The notes: generated by a model from the sequence alone, not told the origin. A stretch of DNA of 64,000 bases from Microbacter sp049976245 (GCA_049976245.1 JBMFIQ010000004.1:1-64000); one strand, 5' to 3'; counted from the stretch's first letter, positions 23,645-33,763 are shown. Numbers and translations: made by a program.

Positions 23645-25798
23645 TTATTCTTTCCCTTTCTTTAACAATGAACCAATACCTTTGCCCAATTTCTGAATCG
23701 CTTCCATGCTTTTAACCAATGGTTCGGAAGAGACTTCCTCATAACTTTCAATCATTTCGGAAAGATCAGTTTGTTGTGGGTAAATGACGATTTTACTGTT
23801 TTCGGCAAAATATTTGTTGATTTTCAACACAATGGCATCAAGATAAGAAAGATAGGATACAGAGCCTTTACGCGCTCCCACCAGAATAACCAGATCTTCA
23901 GCTTTGATAAATCGGCTCAATACCAAAAAATCTTCCCATTCTTCAAAAAGATGATAGGTTATAGTTATATTTATATTTCTGTTTTTCAATGTATTATGTA
24001 AATGATCGAATGTTTTTTGCTCGCCGTAGAAGTCAATTGAAACCGACAACTCCTTGGCAAGAATGCCGATTTTTCTAGCCCAAAATTCAAACCCCGGCTC
24101 CAATTCAGCCAAAGGGGGAACCAATAACATAATCTGTTTGTGTGCTGCCAAAGGATGCTCAAAATGAGAAATGAAAAGCGCTTTATCGGTATAATTGATG
24201 AGATTTTCCGTCTTTTCGTTCATTATTTTTGGGAAAAACCCGGTACGTTGTGGCCATCCAACCACAATCAGATCGGCCATAATTTCGCGTGCAATGCGTG
24301 TGATTCCGCTTAAAGCATTGTGATCGATGGTGGTTAGAACGTTGGTTTTAACTTCGGCAGCCGATGCCTGACTGACAAATTTCTCCAAACTCATCTTTGC
24401 TTTCAACAAGCGGATCTCGGCATCGTGCGTGTTGGGAATCACCGTCAAAACCGAAACGGGATGAATCGATTTTTTATCTTTAATCAACATAACGAATTCG
24501 AGCAAATTATTCATATTATCCACATTGGCAACCGGCATTAAAATGTGCTCATGCTTCATCATTTGCAAGGTACTGCTGTCCAATTGTTCAGATTCTCCTT
24601 GGACAATCATCTTTTTGGCAGCACGTTCGGTAGCAAACGAAGCAACAATGGAAGTAATGAGGATCAAAATAATAGTCCCATTTAAAATGTTTTGATCAAT
24701 AATACCTGCACGATATCCAACAATAATCACAGCCAAAGTAGCAGCGGCATGTGAACTGCTCAAACCAAAAATGATTTGGCGCTGATTTTTTGAATAATGA
24801 AAAATGGTTTGTGTAAAAAAGGCAGCAAGCCATTTACCGACAATAGCCACCGATGACAATGTTAAAGCAATGATAATAGTGTTTGCTCCTTGAAATATAA
24901 TGTGCACATCCACCAACATGCCGACTGAAATGAGGAAGAAAGGAATAAATAAGGTATTCCCGATAAAATCAATTCGATTCATTAAAGCTGATGATGAAGG
25001 GATCAGACGATTCAATGCAATCCCTGCCGCAAAAGCTCCGATAATAGGTTCAAGCCCTGATACCGTTGCTAAAAATGCTGAAAAAAAGACTACTGAAAGC
25101 ACATAGATGTAATGTGCATATTTTTCATTTTCTAATTTTCGAAAAAACCAGGTAGATACACGAGGAATAATCAAGAAAAGAACGATGGAAAAAAGAATAA
25201 TAGAAACCCCAATTCTGATCCAAAAAACTTCAGATAAAGCCCCGTAGTGATTTTCTTTAATAACTGACAAAATAAGCAACACTCCGGTATCGGTTAAAAT
25301 GGTTCCTCCAACGGTAATAGCTACTGCTTGATTTTTTGCCAACCCAAAACGACTTACAATAGAATAAGTTAATAAAGTATGAGTGGCAAACATGCTTGCT
25401 GTTAAAAAACTGGTATCGAAATTATAACCTAATCCATAATAACAAACAGGGAATCCTATCGTTAAAGGAATGATAAAAGTAAAAAAACCAAAAACCAAAC
25501 TTTTATGTTTGTTAATTTTAAATTCATTCAAATCAAGTTCCAACCCTGCCATAAACATAATATAAAGCAAACCAATTGTTGAAAAAAGATCAACAGCAGA
25601 ATTTTGACTTAAGATATTGAACCCATAAGGGCCTATCACTACTCCTGAAATGATCAAACCAATGATACTTGGAATATGAAATCGTTTTAATAAAATAGGA
25701 GTTAAAAGAATAATGAACAATATTAATGAAAATATTAAAACCGGATTGGTCAAGGGCAATGTAAATTGCTTGGCAAGTTCTTGAAAAAAGACAATCAT
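23645..25798 (-). CDS. CPA2 family cation:proton antiporter with C-terminal UspA-like domains
   Basis: Large inner-membrane antiporter (717 residues) of the CPA2/KefB-NapA type, exchanging Na+ or K+ for H+. About twelve membrane helices fill residues 1-390, with family segments IIGLIISGVVIGPYGF, LLYIMFMAGLELDL and PIIGAFAAGIALNRL. Residues about 410-690 form a soluble region with two universal-stress-like halves (MKHEHILMPVANVDNM; IMLLVPPLAELEPG). That may make transport responsive to nucleotides or stress, by analogy with related proteins. It has no operon partner. The ion specificity cannot be read from sequence. Confidence 0.88.
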   Translation of the reverse strand: MIVFFQELAKQFTLPLTNPVLIFSLILFIILLTPILLKRFHIPSIIGLIISGVVIGPYGFNILSQNSAVDLFSTIGLLYIMFMAGLELDLNEFKINKHKSLVFGFFTFIIPLTIGFPVCYYGLGYNFDTSFLTASMFATHTLLTYSIVSRFGLAKNQAVAITVGGTILTDTGVLLILSVIKENHYGALSEVFWIRIGVSIILFSIVLFLIIPRVSTWFFRKLENEKYAHYIYVLSVVFFSAFLATVSGLEPIIGAFAAGIALNRLIPSSSALMNRIDFIGNTLFIPFFLISVGMLVDVHIIFQGANTIIIALTLSSVAIVGKWLAAFFTQTIFHYSKNQRQIIFGLSSSHAAATLAVIIVGYRAGIIDQNILNGTIILILITSIVASFATERAAKKMIVQGESEQLDSSTLQMMKHEHILMPVANVDNMNNLLEFVMLIKDKKSIHPVSVLTVIPNTHDAEIRLLKAKMSLEKFVSQASAAEVKTNVLTTIDHNALSGITRIAREIMADLIVVGWPQRTGFFPKIMNEKTENLINYTDKALFISHFEHPLAAHKQIMLLVPPLAELEPGFEFWARKIGILAKELSVSIDFYGEQKTFDHLHNTLKNRNINITITYHLFEEWEDFLVLSRFIKAEDLVILVGARKGSVSYLSYLDAIVLKINKYFAENSKIVIYPQQTDLSEMIESYEEVSSEPLVKSMEAIQKLGKGIGSLLKKGKE

Positions 25799-26116
25799 AA
25801 CAAGGTTGTTTCAAAAATAATGAAGCCGAAATTTCTCGAATAAATTAATTATATAGCTTATAATGAATCGTTTGAATTAGTTCAAAAACAAAAGATTAGT
25901 ACAAAAGTACGATAAAAAACAAGACTCATGTGTTTTGGTGACCCAATTTTTTGGAAATTTTCTCGTTTGTGTCTTTAAAAAGAAAATTTAAATCCTTTGT
26001 TACGATAAAAAGCGCTGTCCGCCTAAACAAGCACCATGCTGTTCAAAACAGAATAAAGCAACAAGCTGATGAGGATTTCACTCATTCTTTGTACATTTGT
26101 AATTTGAAAATTGGTT
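25799..26116. other. Intergenic region between antiporter and methyltransferase genes
   Basis: A 318-bp AT-rich space between divergent genes. -7-like boxes occur toward each gene (minus TACTTTTG at 25909-25902; plus TACATTTG at 26092-26099), but neither has a well-spaced -33 TTG. Nothing else is recognisable. Confidence 0.35.
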
Positions 26117-26896
26117 ATGAATCGTTGGTACACAGCTCAAGAATACGCACGCTATCTTTTCAAGGCACGTCATCGGCAAGGCTTTGGCATTCACTCTCCT
26201 TTTGTGTTTCATTTGCTAAATGAAGTCATTTTCAATAAAGGGCAGTTTTATTGCTATGAATCAATAGAATCCATTCGGGAACAATGCAGGAACAACCAAG
26301 AATCATTGACCATGAACGATGCGGGGCAAGGTCATTATGCAACACGAACCATATCTTCCATCGTCAAGCAATCGGTTAAATCAAAAAAAGAAGCCCAACT
26401 GTTATTCCGATTGGTCAACATGAATCGATCGTCAACCATTCTCGAATTAGGGACAGCGCTTGGAATCACTTCGTTATACTTGGCATCAGCCAACAGCAAT
26501 GCCAAAGTTGTCACAATAGAAGCGGACAAGCAGCTTTGTGATTTTGCACAACGTCTGTTTGATGAAAAGCAACAAAAAAACATCCGCTTGATCTGCGGCA
26601 ACATTGATCATACGCTACCACGATATCTTGAAGAAACGGATCAACTCGATTTTGTTTTCTTTGACGCCAATCATTCCTATGAAGCCACGATGCACTATGC
26701 AGCCATGTGCCTCACCAAAATTTATTCCAACACCATTTTTGCAGTGGATGACATACACTGGTCACCAACAATGACACAAGCTTGGACGGAACTAAAAAAC
26801 GATTCGAGGGTTCGTTTATCCATCGATCTTTTCAGCATGGGATTGTTATTTTTTAATCGAGATCTGCAAAAACAGGATTATGTGGTTGCTTTTTGA
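26117..26896 (+). CDS. Class I SAM-dependent methyltransferase (O-methyltransferase-like)
   Basis: A 259-residue protein with a Rossmann-type methyltransferase core. The SAM-binding motif I is TILELGTALGITSLYLA at about residues 112-128, the acidic end of strand beta-2 is VVTIEADKQLCDFA, and motif IV is LDFVFFDANHSYE. This arrangement resembles the O-methyltransferase family 3. The N-terminal part (ARHRQGFGIHSPFVFHLLNEV) is typical of a conserved Bacteroidetes subfamily. The ATG at 26117 is preferred over the TTG two codons earlier. It lies 72 bp before the cobalamin adenosyltransferase gene; no functional link is evident. Confidence 0.82.
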   Translation: MNRWYTAQEYARYLFKARHRQGFGIHSPFVFHLLNEVIFNKGQFYCYESIESIREQCRNNQESLTMNDAGQGHYATRTISSIVKQSVKSKKEAQLLFRLVNMNRSSTILELGTALGITSLYLASANSNAKVVTIEADKQLCDFAQRLFDEKQQKNIRLICGNIDHTLPRYLEETDQLDFVFFDANHSYEATMHYAAMCLTKIYSNTIFAVDDIHWSPTMTQAWTELKNDSRVRLSIDLFSMGLLFFNRDLQKQDYVVAF

Positions 26897-26968
26897 AACC
26901 CACATCACTATAAACAAAAGCAATTCCGTTAATTCGGAATCTGTGTTAATAAACAAAACATCATAAAA

Positions 26969-27526
26969 ATGAAGATCTATACAAAAACGGGAGACGAAGG
27001 ATTAACGGGATTAATCGGCGGAACACGCGTTCCAAAAACAGACATTCGACTGGAAGCATACGGTACGGTGGATGAACTGAACAGTACACTTGGTTTGCTG
27101 ATAGCCAAAATAAATGACGAAAATGAATCGAAATTACTGAATAAAATACAAAATTTATTATTCGATTTGGGTGTCGAATTGGCTACCGACAAAAGCAAAC
27201 CTTTCCCAAAACAAAAAAATGACGGTTTCAGAAAAGCCACACGGGAATTGGAAATAACCATGGATCAATACAACGAATATCTTCCTGAATTAAAAGGTTT
27301 TATATTGCCATCAGGGAGCGAAAAGGTTGCTCAGTGTCATGTTTGTCGCACCATTGCCCGCAGGGCTGAACGACGTATTTGGGAGGTTCACGAACACTAC
27401 CCAATCGATCATGATTGTTTAACATTCATTAATAGACTATCGGACTTTTTTTTTGTTTTAGCCCGAAAAATCGCCAAAGATGAAAATGACCATGAAATTT
27501 TATGGAAAACACTTTGTTGGTATTAG
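26969..27526 (+). CDS. Cob(I)alamin adenosyltransferase, PduO type
   Basis: ATP:corrinoid adenosyltransferase that makes adenosylcobalamin, the cofactor of methylmalonyl-CoA mutase encoded at 50.7-54.8 kb. The family opening KIYTKTGDEGLTGLIGG is the ATP-binding P-loop-like segment. The C-terminal signature ARRAERRIWEVHEHYP and FINRLSDFFFVLAR contain the conserved Arg and Asp residues. The 185 residues are normal. It is not adjacent to mutAB here, so cofactor supply and enzyme are in separate units. Confidence 0.95.
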   Translation: MKIYTKTGDEGLTGLIGGTRVPKTDIRLEAYGTVDELNSTLGLLIAKINDENESKLLNKIQNLLFDLGVELATDKSKPFPKQKNDGFRKATRELEITMDQYNEYLPELKGFILPSGSEKVAQCHVCRTIARRAERRIWEVHEHYPIDHDCLTFINRLSDFFFVLARKIAKDENDHEILWKTLCWY

Positions 27527-27542
27527 ATTTTTTGTAATTTTG
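27514..27542 (+). promoter_or_regulatory. Predicted promoter upstream of the DUF2795 gene
   Basis: TTG (27514-27516), an 18-bp spacer and TAATTTTG (27535-27542), overlapping the end of the adenosyltransferase gene. A second -7-like box, TATATTTG, lies at 27640-27647, 13 bp before the DUF2795 start, without a clear -33 element. Confidence 0.45.
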
Positions 27543-27659
27543 CGGACAAATGAACGAAGTATGTAAAAAATTGAATAGAAACAAATTTCGATCATTTAAA
27601 AGATTTTTTAAGCACTGTTTACAGGGAGATTATAACTTATATATTTGTACAAAAGCCTT

Positions 27660-27881
27660 ATGTATTGGACATTAGAACTCGCGTCAAAATTAGAAGATGC
27701 TCCATGGCCAGCTACCAAAGATGAATTGATTGACTACGCCATGCGCTCGGGAGCTCCTTTAGAAGTCATTGAAAATCTTCAAGAAATGGAAGACGAAGGA
27801 GAAATTTATGAAAGTATTGAAGACATTTGGCCAGATTATCCAAGCAAAGAAGATTTCTTTTTTAACGAAGAAGAATATTAA
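27660..27881 (+). CDS. DUF2795 family small acidic protein
   Basis: A 73-residue acidic protein starting MYWTLELASKLEDAPWPATK. The pattern of a PWPATKDELIDYA segment followed by PLEVIENLQEMEDEGE matches DUF2795, a small domain with a predicted helical fold seen across bacteria. Function is unknown. The C-terminus is rich in Asp/Glu and Phe/Tyr (YPSKEDFFFNEEEY). It is a short monocistronic gene between the adenosyltransferase and the T9SS cluster. A TTG five codons upstream lies inside the -7-like box and is not a likely start. Confidence 0.82.
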   Translation: MYWTLELASKLEDAPWPATKDELIDYAMRSGAPLEVIENLQEMEDEGEIYESIEDIWPDYPSKEDFFFNEEEY

Positions 27882-27995
27882 CACTTTATTTTAACACTTG
27901 TTTTTGTTAGATTAAAAACAGACATGCTATTGCATTCAAATCCAATTAGTTGATACACGATTAAGCCACGATGAAATCTTTCCACAAAAACATTC

Positions 27996-28958
27996 ATGAA
28001 AAAAAGCGTCCTCATTGTTTTTCTATCTGTTTGGTTCACTTCAACCATTAAATCACAATTTGTGTCGCAATTTTCACAGTATATGTTTTCGAAAGAGACG
28101 TACAATCCGGCTGCTTTATCTCAATATAACATGATTACCATGAACGGCATATACAAACTCCAATGGGTCGGCATCAAAGATGCTCCGGTAGATGCTGTTT
28201 TTCATGCAAGCATACCATGGTCTTTTCACCATCAAAATGGAAACATCGGCATTGCCCTCGACAATGAATCGATGGGCCTCTTGACCAAACAGGAAGCCAC
28301 CGTTCAGGCCACTTACAACTTTTCGCTTGGATCGGGAACCGTTAGCATCGGGTTAAACCTTGGAGCCGTGAAAGTCGGATTCAAAGGAGACAGTGTTCAC
28401 ATTCCTACAGGAGTTTTTGGGAACGATTATCACATTGCCGCCACATCCGATCCGTTGATTCCAACCTCACAAGTCAACGGAATGGCTTTCAACGCCGGAA
28501 TCGGATTATTTTATTCCACCCCATCGTTTTATGTAGGAGCTTCGGGATTGAATCTGACCAACCCAACCATTCATTGGTCATCCACCCAATCAACATACAT
28601 TGGAAGCATGTATTATTTCATGGGAGGATACAATATTTCCACCGCCAATCCGTTGATAAAAATAAAACCGTCGATTTTGGTGAAAACCAATTTCATCCAT
28701 GTGCAGGAAGATATTGATCTTTTGGTCGATTACAAAAATAAATTTTGGGGAGGATTGGGATATCGTCCGGGAGATGCTTTTATCATCAACGGAGGTGTAC
28801 ATTTAGATAACGGATTGACCTTTGGTTATGCCTTTGATTTGCCAACAACGGCACTCGGGGGTTCATCTTTTGGTTCACATGAATTGATGGTATCATATCA
28901 GTTTAAATTATCATTATCAAAAAGGCACAATAAATACAAAAGCGTACGAATATTATAA
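27996..28958 (+). CDS. porP: PorP/SprF family type IX secretion outer-membrane protein
   Basis: Outer-membrane beta-barrel of 320 residues in the PorP/SprF family. It has an N-terminal signal peptide (VLIVFLSVWFTSTIKSQ) followed by the family opening FVSQFSQYMFSKETYNPAALSQ. Family members form or stabilise the outer-membrane part of the type IX secretion system and bind cell-surface anchoring proteins. It is the first gene of porP-gldK-gldL-gldM-gldN, with 17 bp to gldK, which matches the porPKLMN order of Porphyromonas gingivalis. I did not find a consensus promoter directly upstream. Confidence 0.92.
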   Translation: MKKSVLIVFLSVWFTSTIKSQFVSQFSQYMFSKETYNPAALSQYNMITMNGIYKLQWVGIKDAPVDAVFHASIPWSFHHQNGNIGIALDNESMGLLTKQEATVQATYNFSLGSGTVSIGLNLGAVKVGFKGDSVHIPTGVFGNDYHIAATSDPLIPTSQVNGMAFNAGIGLFYSTPSFYVGASGLNLTNPTIHWSSTQSTYIGSMYYFMGGYNISTANPLIKIKPSILVKTNFIHVQEDIDLLVDYKNKFWGGLGYRPGDAFIINGGVHLDNGLTFGYAFDLPTTALGGSSFGSHELMVSYQFKLSLSKRHNKYKSVRIL

Positions 28959-28975
28959 AAGATAAATAACTCACT

Positions 28976-30334
28976 ATGAGAAAATTGTTATTATTTCTTC
29001 CCCTTATCGGGATGTTGGCGAGTTGCAATTCAAAACCTGCAGGTGAATTAGTTGGAGTATCCAACTCAAAAATAGGCGAAACAACTCCCTATGGGATGGT
29101 ATGGATCAGGCCAGGTGCATTTATGATGGGGCCGAATGATCAAGGTGCTTTTTGGTCATTTAAAGGTCAATCGAGAATGGTTTCGGTGGATGCATTTTGG
29201 ATGGATCAAACAGAAATCACCAATGCGCAATATCGCCAATTCGTTGTATGGGTACGCGACTCCATAGCCCGTAAACTATTGGCAAGTTCAGCTCCCGAAC
29301 GATGGACGCTTCGCAGAGACACTTCCCGATTGGATTGGAATAAACCCATTCCTTGGACACGTCCATGGGCTAAAGCCTCAGGAGAAGAAGATCCCGTAAA
29401 AGATTCATTATGGAATTGTTTGAAAGATTATAACAATCATTTCGAACCATTGGATTATCAATATCGCTGGTTGGACATTGAGCAGGCTGCTAAAGAATAC
29501 AACAAGTTTGACCGATCCTTAGGTCGTTATCCTGAAAATTCGTATGCTATTGTCGATGAGTATTATATGGACAACGGTACCATCAAGGTGCGAACTAAAA
29601 AAATCTCTCCCATTCACAGCATGAATGACTTTTACATGACAAAAATTGTGAATATTTATCCTGATCGCTTGGCATTTGTTTCAGATTTTACTTATTCATA
29701 CAATGATCCGACAACGAAATATTTTATATTAAACGCTTACGATCGATATCCGGTAGTGGGTGTTACATGGGAACAAGCCAATGCATTTTGTGCATGGAGA
29801 ACCAATTATTACAACAGCAAACATGCCTATGTAGGTCAAGATTATCGACTTCCGACCGAAGCCGAATTTGAATGGGCGGCACGGGGAGGAAAACAACAAG
29901 CCATGTATCCTTGGGGAAGTCCATACATTCGTGATGCAAAAGGATGTTTTCTGGCTAACTTCAAACCCATGAGAGGAAACTATCGCGCTGACGGAGCGGT
30001 GCGCACTGCTCAAGTGGCATCATATCCTCCTAATGGATATGGACTGTACGATATGGCAGGAAACGTATCGGAATGGACCGAATCGGCCTATTTGCAAGTA
30101 AGCGCTGACGCCATGTCAGACTTAAATCCCAGCTTCACCTACAATGCAAAAGCAAGTGACCCGGACATTTTGAAACGCAAAATCATCAAAGGAGGTTCAT
30201 GGAAAGATGTCGCAGCATATCTTCAATGCGGAGCTCGTTCATACGAATATCAAAATGTGTCAAGATCGTACATTGGTTTTCGTTGTGTCAAATCAACCAA
30301 TTTGAAACGGAAAGTCAACGACAATATCAATTAA
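28976..30334 (+). CDS. gldK: Type IX secretion/gliding lipoprotein GldK (PorK)
   Basis: Outer-membrane lipoprotein that forms the periplasmic ring of T9SS with GldN. The lipobox LASC puts the lipidated Cys at residue 17. The body is a formylglycine-generating-enzyme (SUMF1/FGE-sulfatase) fold with GMVWIRPGAFMMGPND, YRLPTEAEFEWAARGG, YGLYDMAGNVSEWTES and the end IIKGGSWKD...SYIGFRC. FGE-type catalysis is not expected in GldK. The 452 residues are normal. It is co-transcribed with porP and gldL (17-bp spacers). Confidence 0.96.
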   Translation: MRKLLLFLPLIGMLASCNSKPAGELVGVSNSKIGETTPYGMVWIRPGAFMMGPNDQGAFWSFKGQSRMVSVDAFWMDQTEITNAQYRQFVVWVRDSIARKLLASSAPERWTLRRDTSRLDWNKPIPWTRPWAKASGEEDPVKDSLWNCLKDYNNHFEPLDYQYRWLDIEQAAKEYNKFDRSLGRYPENSYAIVDEYYMDNGTIKVRTKKISPIHSMNDFYMTKIVNIYPDRLAFVSDFTYSYNDPTTKYFILNAYDRYPVVGVTWEQANAFCAWRTNYYNSKHAYVGQDYRLPTEAEFEWAARGGKQQAMYPWGSPYIRDAKGCFLANFKPMRGNYRADGAVRTAQVASYPPNGYGLYDMAGNVSEWTESAYLQVSADAMSDLNPSFTYNAKASDPDILKRKIIKGGSWKDVAAYLQCGARSYEYQNVSRSYIGFRCVKSTNLKRKVNDNIN

Positions 30335-30351
30335 TTTAAGGACAATCAACA

Positions 30352-31197
30352 ATGGGATTATTGCATTTTATACAAACTGATGAAGGGAAAAAAATCACCA
30401 ATCGAATCTATGGATTTGGTGCTTCCGTGGTGTTGATAGGGGCCTTGTTCAAAATCCAACACCTGCCTGCTGCAGGCTGGCTTTTAGGAATTGGTATGGG
30501 AACAGAAGCCTTTCTGTTTGCTCTCAGTGGATTAGAACATCCACCCCGTGAATTTGACTGGAGCAAGGTTTTTCCTCATTTTAAAGAACCGGGGCATGCT
30601 CCGATAGACAATTTAAGTACCGGCATCCAACCTAAAACGAAAGAATCAGAGATAGGAAGGAATGTTTTGGACGAAGAACAAGTAAAACGATTACAAAGCA
30701 GCATCAAAAACTTAAGTGAAACAGCAAATCAGCTCACCAATATTGCTGAAGCCGGAAAAATTACCACCACATACGTAGAAAACATTCATGCAGCATCCAA
30801 TGCTACCAAAGAGTACACACATGCTCAACAAGTATTGACGGAAGTGGCTCAAAACATTTTGCAATCGTACAAAACAACCGAGGAACAAATGGGAAGCACC
30901 GCAGAACAGACCAAACGGTATGCCGGTCATTTAAGCACAATCAACAGTCATCTATCAGCTATCAATACACAATATGAGCTTCAATTGCAGGCAGCTCAGG
31001 CATCGAATGAAGTGATCAATCAGCATGTAACGTTGTACAAAAAGATCAATGACAACATGGAATCCATTGAGGAAAATGCCACCAAGGCTTCGAAAGCAAC
31101 AGAAACTTACATGAACGAAACAACCAAATTATCAAAACAGATTTCGGACTTAAACAACATTTACGGCAACATGCTTAGTGCACTATCCATCAAATAA
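30352..31197 (+). CDS. gldL: Type IX secretion inner-membrane motor protein GldL (PorL)
   Basis: Inner-membrane component that forms the proton-driven motor with GldM. Two membrane helices lie at about residues 18-36 (IYGFGASVVLIGALFKI) and 42-60 (AAGWLLGIGMGTEAFLFALSG). The second contains the conserved Glu that is important for proton flow in GldL. The remainder (about 100-281) is a long Ser/Thr/Gln-rich cytoplasmic coiled coil. Length 281 is longer than the short Flavobacterium type and like Porphyromonas PorL. It lies between gldK and gldM in one operon. Confidence 0.95.
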   Translation: MGLLHFIQTDEGKKITNRIYGFGASVVLIGALFKIQHLPAAGWLLGIGMGTEAFLFALSGLEHPPREFDWSKVFPHFKEPGHAPIDNLSTGIQPKTKESEIGRNVLDEEQVKRLQSSIKNLSETANQLTNIAEAGKITTTYVENIHAASNATKEYTHAQQVLTEVAQNILQSYKTTEEQMGSTAEQTKRYAGHLSTINSHLSAINTQYELQLQAAQASNEVINQHVTLYKKINDNMESIEENATKASKATETYMNETTKLSKQISDLNNIYGNMLSALSIK

Positions 31198-31220
31198 TTA
31201 AGAGGAGTAAATAAAACAGT

Positions 31221-32759
31221 ATGAGTGGAGCTAAGAATTGTCCGGAAACGCCGCGGCAGAAAATGATAGCCATGATGTATCTTTTTCTTACCGCCATGTT
31301 GGCTTTAAATGTTTCAGCGGATATTTTAAACGGATTTGTAGTAGTCAACAACAGCCTTTTACAAACCATCAAAAGTTCAACCAATCGAAATACAGCCACT
31401 TTAGATAAATTTAAATTTTTAGACGAAGACAATCCCGGTAAAGTTGGTGAATGGCTCAACAAAGCCATGATAGTCAAACAAAAATCCGACAGCATGTATC
31501 AATACCTTCAAAATTTCAAATATCAAATTGTTCGCCTTGCTGATGGGAAGGATGCATCGTTAGACAACATCATTCATAAAGATAATCTTGATGTTACGGG
31601 GGAATACGGCTTAGTTGCAGGGAACGGCAAGATACTGAAAGAAAAAATTATAGCCTATCGGAACTTCCTTTCGAGCATAGTGAATGGCGACACATCACAA
31701 ATCAACGCATTCAATCGAAATTTTGCCACCAATGGAGGTAAAGATGGGAAAAGCTGGGAAGAAACACTTTTTGAAATGATGCCAGTGATTGCCACAGTGA
31801 CAGAATTATCAAAATATCAGGCAGATGTAAAAGCAGCCGAAGGCGAAGTGATTCGATATCTGATGGCACAAACCGACGCCAGCGACTATCGAGTCAATAA
31901 ATTACAGGCTTATGTCATTCCTACGTCAACCTATGTAATGGCAGGTGATCAATACAATGCTCAAATCATATTATCAGCCGTTGATTCAACCAAAACGCCA
32001 CAATATTTTGTTAATGGACGACAACTGCCGAACAACATATTTAAGTTTGTTTGTACCACGCCCGGTGAATTTAATTACAAAGGATTCATTCGATTGAATT
32101 CAGGAGGAGTTTCACGCGATTTCCCATTTGAAAGCAGCTATATTGTTGGAGCTAAAAGCGCAACCATTTCAAATACAGCTCTTGACGTAGTATATGCGGG
32201 TATTGACAATGAATTGTCGGCTTCAGTTCCCGGAGTTGCAGCTTCCAACATCCAGGTAAGTTGCAACAACGCACTGTTGACACGAAAAGCAAACGGAATG
32301 TGGAATTGCAGACCGACGGTCACTTCAGGGAAAATTGTATTCAACATTGCAGCTAAAGTTGAAGGGAATAAAAACTATGTTCCCATGGGAAATATAGCTT
32401 ACACCGTACGTCAACTGCCCGATCCACGTCCATTTTTACAATACAAGGATGCGGGAGGCGTTGAACGAAAAATCGAAGAAGGAAATATAACGTTGACCAT
32501 GTTTGACAACGCAACGGTGGTGGCCGATTATGTAAATGAATTAATATCAGCCAATTTTACGGTGGTCGGGTTTACGTTGGAATTTCCGAACGGAGAAGAA
32601 TTCAATTCATCTTCGAATGTGCTAAATCAGGAACAAAAAAATCGATTAAATCAGGAACGCATCGGGTCCCGCATCATCATTAAACGCATCAGAGCAATCG
32701 GGCCGGATAAATTAATCAGGCAATTACCCATTTTGGCAGTAAGAATCAGCGGAAGATAA
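31221..32759 (+). CDS. gldM: Type IX secretion motor-stator protein GldM (PorM)
   Basis: Inner-membrane protein whose single N-terminal helix (MIAMMYLFLTAMLALNVSADILNGF, about residues 13-36) sits inside the GldL pentamer. The periplasmic part spans the gap to the GldK-GldN ring in four domains. Family segments CPETPRQKMIAMMYL and SNTALDVVYAGIDNELSASVPG are clear. The 512 residues match PorM. An AGAGGAG-like sequence lies before the ATG. It is followed 35 bp later by gldN. Confidence 0.96.
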   Translation: MSGAKNCPETPRQKMIAMMYLFLTAMLALNVSADILNGFVVVNNSLLQTIKSSTNRNTATLDKFKFLDEDNPGKVGEWLNKAMIVKQKSDSMYQYLQNFKYQIVRLADGKDASLDNIIHKDNLDVTGEYGLVAGNGKILKEKIIAYRNFLSSIVNGDTSQINAFNRNFATNGGKDGKSWEETLFEMMPVIATVTELSKYQADVKAAEGEVIRYLMAQTDASDYRVNKLQAYVIPTSTYVMAGDQYNAQIILSAVDSTKTPQYFVNGRQLPNNIFKFVCTTPGEFNYKGFIRLNSGGVSRDFPFESSYIVGAKSATISNTALDVVYAGIDNELSASVPGVAASNIQVSCNNALLTRKANGMWNCRPTVTSGKIVFNIAAKVEGNKNYVPMGNIAYTVRQLPDPRPFLQYKDAGGVERKIEEGNITLTMFDNATVVADYVNELISANFTVVGFTLEFPNGEEFNSSSNVLNQEQKNRLNQERIGSRIIIKRIRAIGPDKLIRQLPILAVRISGR

Positions 32760-32794
32760 AAAGGCAAGTCAAATATTCAAAAAAAACAGATAAT

Positions 32795-33739
32795 ATGCAA
32801 CGAATTAAATTCATGATTGTGATTGGGTTCTCTACTTTGCTTTTTTCGTTACAAGCACAAGAAAGAGCGACTCTTTTTTTCCAGCCTGTGCAAAATCTTA
32901 ACGACACAACACAGCAAACAGGATCTGCAACCTCACTGAGCGATTCGGTAAAGAGGGTAATTCATAAGTTGCAGGATGCTGTTCAGGCCAACATTCATGC
33001 TGATGATGTTGTTTGGTCAAAAACAGTTTATCGAATCATTGACATGCGTGAAAAACAAAATTTTTCACTCTATTTTCCTTTGGAACCACAGGACGGGATG
33101 AAAAATTTAATGACCATCATGCTGGACGGAGTCATTAACAAAACCTTGACTGTTTATAAAAAAGGGCTCCGCGACGATCAGTTCAGACCTGATTTCTCTC
33201 CACAAATGATTGTTCCCTATGACAGCACCGATTATTTAATTCACAGCGTATTTTCGTATAAAGTTGGCAATGACATTTTTTATCCTGCATTACGGGTAGA
33301 CAACGGGAAATTGGCTATTGACAACATGAGTATTGACGAATTCATGAAAAAGCAGCAACGTTTTTTAATCAAAGAGGTATGGTTTTTCGACAAACATCGC
33401 TCAGTAGTTGATTCCCGTATTGTGGCCATAGCTCCATTATTAACCTATCCGGAAGGTCAATCCTCGTTAATTCGTGACATTGTTTGCTGGTTCAACTTCG
33501 ATGAACTTCGTAAATTAATGGCAGAATCAAAAATTTTCTGGGGCGACAATCCTTCTTCGGATATGACCATGGGGCTTTTCTTCGATCAACGCCTTTTCTC
33601 GGGTTATATACTCGGCGTGGACGATATTTACCATCGTACACTGTTAGATTACCTGACCAACGAAGATGCCATCAGAAAAGAACAAAACAGCATCAAGGAA
33701 TCGATTATTGACTTTGAAAACGATTTATGGGAATATTAA
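32795..33739 (+). CDS. gldN: Type IX secretion ring protein GldN (PorN)
   Basis: Periplasmic partner of GldK in the T9SS ring. A signal peptide (IGFSTLLFSLQAQ) is followed by the family region DDVVWSKTVYRIIDMREKQNFSLYFPLEPQDGMKNL, near residues 70-105. The C-terminal part includes VREVWFFDKHRS-like segment IKEVWFFDKHRSVVDSRI and the YILGVDDIYHRTLLDYL end. The 314 residues are normal. It is the last gene of the T9SS operon, followed by a hairpin. Confidence 0.95.
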   Translation: MQRIKFMIVIGFSTLLFSLQAQERATLFFQPVQNLNDTTQQTGSATSLSDSVKRVIHKLQDAVQANIHADDVVWSKTVYRIIDMREKQNFSLYFPLEPQDGMKNLMTIMLDGVINKTLTVYKKGLRDDQFRPDFSPQMIVPYDSTDYLIHSVFSYKVGNDIFYPALRVDNGKLAIDNMSIDEFMKKQQRFLIKEVWFFDKHRSVVDSRIVAIAPLLTYPEGQSSLIRDIVCWFNFDELRKLMAESKIFWGDNPSSDMTMGLFFDQRLFSGYILGVDDIYHRTLLDYLTNEDAIRKEQNSIKESIIDFENDLWEY

Positions 33740-33763
33740 ACAGCATTCTGTAACCTTTTCTTT

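Noticed and set aside
27550..27675. 41-codon ORF behind the promoter at 27514-27542
   Set aside because: It overlaps the DUF2795 start, has no recognisable family and no ribosome binding site; more likely the 5' UTR of the DUF2795 gene.
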